Shown: in pieces, positions 6,296 through 10,648 of the stretch | Layout of the letters: every line of letters starts with the position of its first letter | Position numbering within the stretch: the first letter of the stretch is position 1 | Source of the DNA: Frankiales bacterium | Lineage (GTDB): Bacteria; Actinomycetota; Actinomycetes; JAFAQI01 | Assembly: GCA_019246495.1 (NCBI GenBank) | Contig: JAFAQI010000042.1 | Coordinates: forward strand, 1-10,648 | Direction of reading: 5' to 3' | Length of the DNA stretch: 10,648 nt | Notes under the pieces: model-generated | The model's input: only the letters and a program-made list of their open reading frames with translations | What the model was told of the DNA's origin: nothing | Database searches by the model: none | Position numbers and translations under genes: made by a program

Positions 6296-6311
6296 CGTGA
6301 AAGTGTTCACA
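6296..6311. promoter_or_regulatory. CRP/Cmr-type binding site upstream of whiB1
   Basis: CGTGAAAGTGTTCACA matches TGTGA-N6-TCACA with one mismatch, and the symmetry extends into flanking TT/AA. Mycobacterial CRP (Rv3676) is known to control whiB1, which supports the call. The site centre is 136 bp before the whiB1 start. It would lie about 100 bp downstream of the start point predicted from the 6166-6194 promoter, so it would act as a roadblock unless a second promoter exists downstream. Confidence 0.65.
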
Positions 6312-6347
6312 AAGCGGCCGCGAGCCACCCGGCCGGTGCGTGGGCAA

Positions 6348-6420
6348 CCCGCCCGAAAGGGCGGGGACAGGTGCCGCCGGCACCCTGACCCAGTGACCGA
6401 CGGCGAGGCAACGCCTCGCC
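6348..6420 (+). promoter_or_regulatory. Three tandem hairpins in the whiB1 5' leader
   Basis: Hairpin 1: CCCGCCC (6348-6354), GAAA tetraloop, GGGCGGG (6359-6365). Hairpin 2: GGTGCC (6370-6375), loop GCC, GGCACC (6379-6384), extendable by CA/TG past a bulged C. Hairpin 3: GGCGAGGC (6402-6409), loop AAC, GCCTCGCC (6413-6420). The last ends 5 bases before the GGAGGG ribosome-binding sequence at 6426-6431. They may form a cis-regulatory leader; I do not recognise a known riboswitch class. Confidence 0.55.
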
Positions 6421-6439
6421 CTGACGGAGGGACGAACGC

Positions 6440-6718
6440 ATGGACTGGCGCCACCGCGCGGCCTGCCGTGACGAAGACCCCGAGCTGTTCTTCCCTGTCG
6501 GCACCACCGGCCCAGCGCTTCTGCAGGTCGAAGAGGCCAAGGCCGTCTGCCGCGGCTGCAGCGTGCTCGACGACTGCCGTAGCTGGTCACTCGAGACCAG
6601 CCAGGAGGCCGGCGTCTGGGGCGGCCTGTCCGAGGACGAACGTCGGGCTGTCCTGCGCCGCGGAGTCAGCCTGCACGGCATCACCGGCGGCCTCCGGGCG
6701 TCCGCCCACTCGGCCTGA
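6440..6718 (+). CDS. whiB1: WhiB-family iron-sulfur transcriptional regulator, WhiB1 type
   Basis: 92 aa, ATG with GGAGGG eight bases upstream. The start MDWRHRAACRDEDPELFFPVG is nearly the WhiB1 signature. The four cluster-binding cysteines are Cys9, Cys37, Cys40 and Cys46 (C-x2-C-x5-C spacing), the same positions as mycobacterial WhiB1. GVWGG at 58-62 is the conserved beta-turn of the sigma-A-interacting region. The Arg-rich segment SEDERRAVLRRG follows, and the last 20 residues diverge from mycobacterial WhiB1. The protein holds a [4Fe-4S] cluster, in WhiB1 reactive with nitric oxide, and binds sigma factor A and DNA. The gene has an unusually structured leader and a CRP-like site. Next-door pdtaS reproduces the mycobacterial whiB1-pdtaS order. 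Confidence 0.96.
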   Translation: MDWRHRAACRDEDPELFFPVGTTGPALLQVEEAKAVCRGCSVLDDCRSWSLETSQEAGVWGGLSEDERRAVLRRGVSLHGITGGLRASAHSA

Positions 6719-6728
6719 CCCGCCTCCC

Positions 6729-6938
6729 GTGGCGGAGCGCTACATCCGCCCCCCGCTCGTCGGGGTCGAGGCCCGTTCGGAGCGCGCCGCCGTCTGGCGC
6801 TTCCGGCTGCTGCTTCTCGTCCTGTTGGCGGCGCTGGTCGTCGGCGTGGTGTTCCTCGTCCGCATGATCATCGCGCCGAGCAACGAGGGCCCGCCGACCA
6901 TCGGCCTCCCCCAGACCGCAGTGGTCCAGGTCCGCTGA
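6729..6938 (+). CDS. Small single-pass membrane protein, unknown function
   Basis: 69 aa from the GTG at 6729, which begins 10 bases after the whiB1 stop, so it is probably cotranscribed. A basic N-terminal segment (AERYIRPPLVGVEARSERAA) is followed by one strong transmembrane helix at about 25-46 (RLLLLVLLAALVVGVVFLV). A short tail after it contains PPTIGLP. The charge pattern predicts the N-terminus inside. There is no good Shine-Dalgarno sequence, consistent with reinitiation after whiB1. Longer extension of the frame upstream covers whiB1 in another frame and is rejected. I do not recognise a named family. The gene ends 6 bp from the end of convergent pdtaS. Confidence 0.7.
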   Translation: MAERYIRPPLVGVEARSERAAVWRFRLLLLVLLAALVVGVVFLVRMIIAPSNEGPPTIGLPQTAVVQVR

Positions 6939-6949
6939 GCTGGCTCAGC
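6934..6949. terminator. Compact palindrome holding both stop codons of convergent genes
   Basis: GCTGAGC (6934-6940), TG, GCTCAGC (6943-6949). The stops of the small membrane protein (6936-6938) and of pdtaS (minus, 6945-6947) lie in opposite arms. It may act as a short bidirectional terminator, though it is weak and lacks T-runs. Confidence 0.4.
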
Positions 6950-8441
6950 CCGGCTGGGTCGTCTCCGGGAGCGCGACCTCGACCGTGACGAGCGTTCCGC
7001 CTCCCGGCCGCTCGCCGAGCCGCAACCGCCCGCCCAGCTCGGTCTCGACGAGCGTGCGAACGATCTGAAGGCCGAGCCCCGCCGAGTCGTCCACCTCGAA
7101 CCCGGCCGGCAGCCCCCGCCCGTCGTCACCGACAGCAACCCGCAGGCCGCGCGACCGGTCACGCTCGGCGGTCAACTCGACCTGACCGCGCTCGCGGCCG
7201 GCAAGGCCGTGCTCGACCGCGTTCTGCACGAGCTCGGCCACGACCATCGCGAGCGGTGTGGCGACCTCGGCTGGGAGATGGCCGAAGCTGCCGGACCGGC
7301 GTAGCTCGAGCGCTGGACCGATGTCGGCTGCGACAGCCGGCGCCGTCACGTCGAGCACCATCGCGCAGATCCGGTCGGCGACGTCGTCGAAAAGCACGGT
7401 CTCGTCCAGCGTGCCGGACAGGGTTTCGTGCACGACGGCGATCGAGGAGACCCGGCGTACCGACTCCTCCAGCGCCGCGCGTGCCTCCGGGGCGGCCAGC
7501 CGCCGCGCCTGAAGCCGCAGCAGCGCGGCCACGGTCTGGAGGTTGTTCTTCACCCGGTGGTGGATCTCGCGGATCGTCGCGTCCTTGCCGATCAGCTGGC
7601 GCTCCCGGCGGCGCAGCTCCGTGACGTCGCGCACCAGCACCAGCGCGCCGATGTGCTCGCCACCGGGCCGCAGCGGGATGGACCGGAGCTGTACGACGAC
7701 GTCGCGCGTCTCGACCTCGCCGGTCTGCGCGGTCCGGCCGTCGGCGAGCCGGGCGGCCGACGGGTCGACCGGCCCGGCCGGAGTCGCGGCGAGGCCGGCG
7801 GTGATCTGGTCGAGCCGCAGCCCGACGAGGTCGCCGCGGTGACCGAGCCGACGGTAGGCGGACAGCGCGTTGGGGCTGGCGAACGACACCGTCCCGTCGG
7901 CCTCGAGCCGGACCAGGCCGTCGCCGACCCGCGGGCCGCTGCCGTCGTCCGAGCCGTCGCCGGCATGCGGCCAGCGGCCCTCGGCGAGCATCTGGGCGAG
8001 CTCGGCGGCGCTCCGCAGATAGGCGATCTCGAGCCGGCTGGGCGTGCGGGCCGCGGCGAGGTTGGTGTCGCGCGCCACCACGGCGACCAGCCGGCCGCTC
8101 CGGGTGACGGGGATCGCCTCCTCGCGGACCGGTACGCCGTCGAGCCACACCGGGTCGCCTTCCCGGCAGATCCGCTGCTCGAGGGCGGCGACGGCGAGCT
8201 GTGGCCGCTCGGCCGCTGTCGCGAGGCTGCCGACGACGTCGTCCTGGTAGGCCGTCGGGCCGGTGGTCGGCCGCATCTGCGCGACCGCCGCGAAGCCGTC
8301 ATCGCCGGTCGGGACGAACAGGATGAGGTCGGCGAACGACAGGTCGGCGAGGAGTTGCCAGTCCGCGACGAGCCGGTGCAGGTGGTCGACGTCCGCGCCG
8401 CTCAGGCCATGCGCCCCGAGCAGCTCGTCAATCGTCGGCAT
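6945..8441 (-). CDS. pdtaS: Two-component sensor histidine kinase PdtaS (GAF-PAS-HisKA_2-HATPase)
   Basis: 498 aa, near the 501 aa of M. tuberculosis PdtaS. The N-terminal GAF-like domain (about 1-155) contains DHLHRLVADWQLLADLSFAD, a stretch close to the mycobacterial protein. A PAS domain (about 170-280) includes GTVSFASPNALSAYRRLG. The HisKA_2 dimerisation domain has REIHHRVKNNLQTVAALLRL (291-310), with His294 the expected phosphoacceptor. The HATPase domain shows the N-box AELVQNAVEHG (402-412), G1 GDDGRGLP (438-445) and G2 GLGLQIV (455-461). There are no membrane segments, so it is a soluble sensor; it normally signals to the ANTAR-domain antiterminator PdtaR, which is not in this window. 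All catalytic motifs are intact. No Shine-Dalgarno is visible before the ATG. It is convergent with the whiB1 unit. Confidence 0.96.
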   Translation of the reverse strand: MPTIDELLGAHGLSGADVDHLHRLVADWQLLADLSFADLILFVPTGDDGFAAVAQMRPTTGPTAYQDDVVGSLATAAERPQLAVAALEQRICREGDPVWLDGVPVREEAIPVTRSGRLVAVVARDTNLAAARTPSRLEIAYLRSAAELAQMLAEGRWPHAGDGSDDGSGPRVGDGLVRLEADGTVSFASPNALSAYRRLGHRGDLVGLRLDQITAGLAATPAGPVDPSAARLADGRTAQTGEVETRDVVVQLRSIPLRPGGEHIGALVLVRDVTELRRRERQLIGKDATIREIHHRVKNNLQTVAALLRLQARRLAAPEARAALEESVRRVSSIAVVHETLSGTLDETVLFDDVADRICAMVLDVTAPAVAADIGPALELRRSGSFGHLPAEVATPLAMVVAELVQNAVEHGLAGRERGQVELTAERDRSRGLRVAVGDDGRGLPAGFEVDDSAGLGLQIVRTLVETELGGRLRLGERPGGGTLVTVEVALPETTQPG

Positions 8442-8467
8442 GGCGCCATTGTCGGCGCTGCCCTCGC

Positions 8468-8511
8468 CAATTGCGGATTCTCCGCCCTAGAGGGCAGGCA
8501 ATCCGCAATTG
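8468..8511. terminator. Nested inverted repeat after the M23-like gene (probable terminator)
   Basis: Perfect 12-bp arms CAATTGCGGATT (8468-8479) and AATCCGCAATTG (8500-8511) enclose a second hairpin GCCCT-AG-AGGGC (8484-8495). It follows the end of the minus-strand M23-like gene and precedes pdtaS, so it probably separates the two transcripts. The architecture, outer stem plus inner CTAG-centred hairpin, parallels that at 895-942. Confidence 0.65.
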
Positions 8512-8513
8512 CC

Positions 8514-8547
8514 CAGCGCGCGTGGGCTCAGCGCGCGCGGGCTCAGC
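8514..8547 (-). repeat. 15-bp tandem repeat at the 3' end of the M23-like gene
   Basis: CAGCGCGCGTGGGCT (8514-8528) and CAGCGCGCGCGGGCT (8529-8543) differ at one base, and CAGC begins a third copy. On the minus strand each unit boundary reads GCTGAG, so the stop codon of the gene is repeated in frame 15 bp downstream. Confidence 0.75.
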
Positions 8548-9700
8548 TGGCGGCGGACAGCGAGCTGACGAGCTGGTGCCACATCTCGCCGCTCGTCTCG
8601 TGCATCGCGGGGCAGCAGGTCGGACCGCCGGGGACGCCGACGCCGATCTCGAGGTGCGGCGCGCTGGACTGGCCGACGATGCCGCAGCCGATCTCGCTGA
8701 TCCGCTGCCCGATGCGGACGTGGTCGCCGACCCGGACGAAGTCGCGGCCGGTGTGGCCGTAGTAGACGTCGCGACCGCGGAACGGGCCGCTGGTCATCCG
8801 GATCACTGGTGCGGTCGGGCCGAAGCCGTTGATGCCCTCCTGGACGACGACGCCGTTGCCGACCGCGACGAGGATCGCGGCGTGGCCGCAGGCCTCGCCG
8901 GCGGCCATCAGGTCCACGCCCTGGTCCTGGCTCCACGTGCCGACCGGGGCGACGTGGGTGACGTCGCGGAGCGGGAACCGGAACGCGATCCGGTGGGCCG
9001 GCCGCGGCCTCGGCGCGACGCGGACCGTCGTGACGGCGAGAGGGGAGGGCGCGAGGTTGGGCGTGCCCTCGAAGCGAACGCCGAGCTGGAAGGTGCGGGT
9101 TGGCCGGGCCGACACGCGCGCCCAACCGGCCGCATCGGCGCGGGCCCAGCGTGCCGTCCGCCAGGCATGCTGGGCGTCGCGGCGGATCATGAAGTGCAGG
9201 CGCTGGGCAGGCAGCCCGTGCCCGTCGAGCAGCAGCTGCCCGCGCAGCCGCGCGGCGCTGCGGTAGCCGACCCGGCCCGGCGCCGCGGCGCGGACCGAGA
9301 CGACATGCACGACGGTCGTCGCCGTACGCGCCGCCGCGATGCCCGCGACTCCGTCCGAGTAGGCACCGAACTGCGTCGGCCGGTTGACCGAGCCGATCTG
9401 GTAGCCGGCCGTGCCCGTCATGTCCGTGGCCACTGCGCCCAGGTCCCGCCAGATGCGCGCGCCGACCGGGCGGGACACGAAGTGCACGGTCTGGGCGGGC
9501 AGCGGCGCGCCGTGGACGTTCAGGCGCGCGGTGAGCTCCACCCCGCTGCCGGCCCCCACGTTGGCCGGGGCCGTGAGCGTGAGGTGGCTGATCGCGAACG
9601 GCGACGACGCCGAAGCGGTCTGAAGCGGTACGACGAGCCCGACGGCTGCCAGGACGGGCAGCGCACGCGTGACATGGACGAGCAGCGGCTTGACCCGCAC
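8543..9700 (-). CDS. Secreted M23 (LytM-like) cell-wall protein with non-canonical metal site
   Basis: 385 aa from the GTG at 9700, preceded by GGAGG five bases upstream. The GTG at 9712 would overlap the riboswitch stem and the ribosome-binding site. Residues 1-32 are a Sec signal peptide (basic start, hydrophobic core LPVLAAVGLVVPL, TASAS cleavage region). Two Ig-like beta domains span about 34-133 and 134-230. The C-terminal M23-type domain (about 240-380) shows GVDLMAAGEACG, YYGHTGRDFVRVGDHVRIGQ and APHLEIGV. The usual HxxxD ligand histidine is Asp259 and the HxH motif reads HLE (His349, Glu351), so hydrolase activity is uncertain. CCP and CG cysteines suggest disulfides. Related actinobacterial proteins share these substitutions, from memory. 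A c-di-AMP riboswitch controls it, as for many actinobacterial wall hydrolases. Confidence 0.88.
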   Translation of the reverse strand: MRVKPLLVHVTRALPVLAAVGLVVPLQTASASSPFAISHLTLTAPANVGAGSGVELTARLNVHGAPLPAQTVHFVSRPVGARIWRDLGAVATDMTGTAGYQIGSVNRPTQFGAYSDGVAGIAAARTATTVVHVVSVRAAAPGRVGYRSAARLRGQLLLDGHGLPAQRLHFMIRRDAQHAWRTARWARADAAGWARVSARPTRTFQLGVRFEGTPNLAPSPLAVTTVRVAPRPRPAHRIAFRFPLRDVTHVAPVGTWSQDQGVDLMAAGEACGHAAILVAVGNGVVVQEGINGFGPTAPVIRMTSGPFRGRDVYYGHTGRDFVRVGDHVRIGQRISEIGCGIVGQSSAPHLEIGVGVPGGPTCCPAMHETSGEMWHQLVSSLSAAS

Positions 9701-9711
9701 GACAGCCTCCA

Positions 9712-9883
9712 CCGCCTGCGGGGTTAGCTGTCGGGTTCGGGCGGAGGTGCTGCCCGGCCACTCGCGGTGGCTTCACCCCAAGGCTCCCGGAACGGTGTCC
9801 CGAGCGCCGGTGGATGGGTCCCCCAGCTCCTGCCGTCGTTGCTCGCGCCCTGGGTGGGATGACCGGCGGCAGGATTCGGCGTA
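9712..9883 (-). promoter_or_regulatory. Cyclic di-AMP riboswitch (ydaO/yuaA type)
   Basis: Read on the minus strand, the region contains in order the conserved blocks GCCGAATCCTGCC, GGAGCTGGGGGACCCA, CTTGGGGTGAAGCC and CCCGAACCCGACAGCTAACC, the hallmark of this class in actinobacteria. A terminal P1 helix can form between CGCC (9881-9878) and GGCG (9716-9713). The 3' strand of P1 ends two bases before the GGAGG of the M23-like gene, and no terminator hairpin lies between. Control of translation initiation is therefore plausible. In known cases c-di-AMP binding usually turns expression off. Ends are approximate. Confidence 0.94.
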
Positions 9884-9914
9884 CCGGTCGGGCGGTTGAC
9901 GTTTGGTCACGAGA

Positions 9915-9944
9915 AGGTTACGGACCGCCGTACGGCGATGTCCA
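9915..9944 (-). promoter_or_regulatory. Promoter of the riboswitch/M23-like transcript
   Basis: On the minus strand TGGACA (9944-9939) matches the -35 consensus at five of six bases. An 18-bp spacer and TAACCT (9920-9915, TANNNT) follow. Transcription would begin near 9908, about 25 bases before the aptamer. The spacer holds the perfect palindrome CGCCGTACGGCG (9926-9937). Confidence 0.65.
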
Positions 9945-9993
9945 CCCAGGTTGCCCTGGGCGTGTCCGTCCCCTAGCCCCACAGGGTCGGGCA

Positions 9994-10060
9994 GACCGGT
10001 CAAGCGACCGGTCAGGCAGACAGCCTCAGGCGACCGAGATCAGGCAACCCGAACTCAGGC
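9994..10060 (-). repeat. Degenerate repeat array at the 3' end of pilT, with GACCGGTC hairpin
   Basis: On the minus strand GCCTGA, the last codon and stop of pilT, recurs with starts of its complement TCAGGC at 10055, 10040, 10026 and 10012; a weaker TCAAGC is at 10000. Spacings are 15, 14, 14 and 12 bp. The two units nearest the gene share TCAGGCAAC. The far end holds GACCGGTC twice (9994-10001 and 10006-10013) around AAGC, which can fold as an 8-bp hairpin and may terminate pilT. Confidence 0.65.
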
Positions 10061-10648
10061 AACGAGGCCGAGGCGGCGCAGCTCGACCGTGAGGTCGTGC
10101 GGGTTCGTCGACGCCGCCATGGCCGCGTCGAGCGTGATGACGCCGTCGCGGATCAGGCCCACGAGGTGCTGGTCGAAGGTCTGCATCCCGTAGAACGCGC
10201 CCTCGGCGATCAGGGCGTTCATCGTCGAGGTCTTCTCCGGGTCGGCGATCGCCTCGGCGACGCGACCGGTGTTGACGCAGACCTCCATCGCGACGCAGCG
10301 GCCCTCGCCGTCGGCGCGCGGAACGAGCCGCTGGCAGATGATGCCGCGCAGCGCGCTCGCGAGCGACAGGCGGACCTGCTTCTGCTTGTGCGGCGGGAAG
10401 AAGTCGATGATGCGGTTGACCGTCTCCTGCGCGTCGGTGGTGTGCAGGGTCGACATGACGAAGTGGCCGGTCTCGGAGGCGGCGAGCGCCGCGCGGACCG
10501 TCTCCACGTCACGCATCTCACCGACGAGGATGACGTCGGGGTCCTGCCGCATCGCGGCGCGCAGTGCGGTCGAGAAGTCCTCGGTGTCGACGCGGACCTC
10601 GCGCTGGTTGATCATCGCGAGCTTGTCGAAGTGCAGGACCTCGATCGG
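10055..10648 (-). CDS. pilT: Type IV pilus retraction ATPase PilT (C-terminal part; cut by window edge)
   Basis: 197 residues are visible; the frame is open to the window edge, and an internal ATG at 10615 is not the real start. The segment begins PIEVLHFDKLAMINQREV, the typical middle of PilT after the Walker A region, which lies outside the window. Visible motifs are the Walker B-type DPDVILVGEMRD (36-47), the His box STLHTTDA (66-73) and the arginine-containing CQRLVPR (105-111). GMQTFDQHLVGLIRDG at 154-169 is the C-terminal PilT signature; the tail is short. The protein is a cytoplasmic hexameric ATPase driving pilus retraction or, in actinobacteria, type IVa-like pilus or competence functions. 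Further pilus genes would be expected just beyond the right edge. The stop codon lies in a repeat array. Confidence 0.95.
   Translation of the reverse strand, partial: PIEVLHFDKLAMINQREVRVDTEDFSTALRAAMRQDPDVILVGEMRDVETVRAALAASETGHFVMSTLHTTDAQETVNRIIDFFPPHKQKQVRLSLASALRGIICQRLVPRADGEGRCVAMEVCVNTGRVAEAIADPEKTSTMNALIAEGAFYGMQTFDQHLVGLIRDGVITLDAAMAASTNPHDLTVELRRLGLVA

Noticed and set aside
8442..8543. Small RNA gene between pdtaS and the M23-like gene
   Set aside because: The nested hairpin and 15-bp repeats are better explained as terminator and duplicated gene end; no promoter is visible.
9701..9712. GTG at 9712 as start of the M23-like gene
   Set aside because: It falls in the last helix of the c-di-AMP riboswitch and before the ribosome-binding sequence; the GTG at 9700 has ideal spacing.
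7428..9776. Long open frames opposite or out of frame with pdtaS and the M23-like gene, on both strands
   Set aside because: No family motifs and biased low-complexity composition; the genes overlapped have intact catalytic or structural motifs.

Overview
The window is very GC-rich with dense short-gap coding on both strands. It carries actinobacterial hallmark genes: a WhiB1-type iron-sulfur regulator, a PdtaS-type sensor kinase, a nickel superoxide dismutase with its maturation protease, an RsbW/SigF pair and a c-di-AMP riboswitch upstream of a cell-wall M23-like protein. It is most likely a chromosomal stretch of an actinomycete (Mycobacteriales, Frankiales or Propionibacteriales relatives). 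I see no insertion sequence, phage gene, tRNA, rRNA or CRISPR, and base composition looks even throughout.

Layout, left to right. (1) 95-881: sodX (-) and sodN (+) are divergent; together they make processed Ni-SOD. A long nested hairpin follows sodN. (2) 950-2016: an SSAT/PaiA-like GNAT acetyltransferase (+) converges on a PaiB-like FMN-binding protein (-), and their stop codons share a CTAG. (3) 2111-3411: rsbW-sigF operon with a GTGA overlap. (4) 3440-4760: a four-helix membrane protein (-) and a DagK/YegS-type lipid kinase (+), divergent. A strong bidirectional terminator follows. (5) 4879-6005: two translationally coupled genes (-), each with a degenerate CsbD-like segment and a long charged coiled coil. 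(6) 6006-6439: a 434-bp non-coding region with a good promoter, a CRP-like site and three tandem hairpins, leading into whiB1 (+). (7) 6729-8441: a one-helix small protein (+) converging on pdtaS (-). (8) 8543-9883: an M23-like exported protein (-) under a c-di-AMP riboswitch with a recognisable promoter. (9) 10055-10648: the 3' part of pilT (-), cut by the window edge.

The order GNAT, membrane protein, lipid kinase, whiB1, pdtaS resembles, from memory, the M. tuberculosis Rv3216-Rv3220c block. Here other genes (paiB-like, rsbW-sigF, the coiled-coil pair and a small membrane protein) are interspersed. The common theme is stress and redox response (Ni-SOD, SigF, WhiB1, PdtaS, CsbD-like proteins) plus cell envelope (lipid kinase, M23, pilus).

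The least expected signal is that several genes end in short repeats spanning their own stop codon (sigF, lipid kinase, M23 gene, pilT), in direct or inverted copies. The structured whiB1 leader is a second candidate for undescribed regulation.
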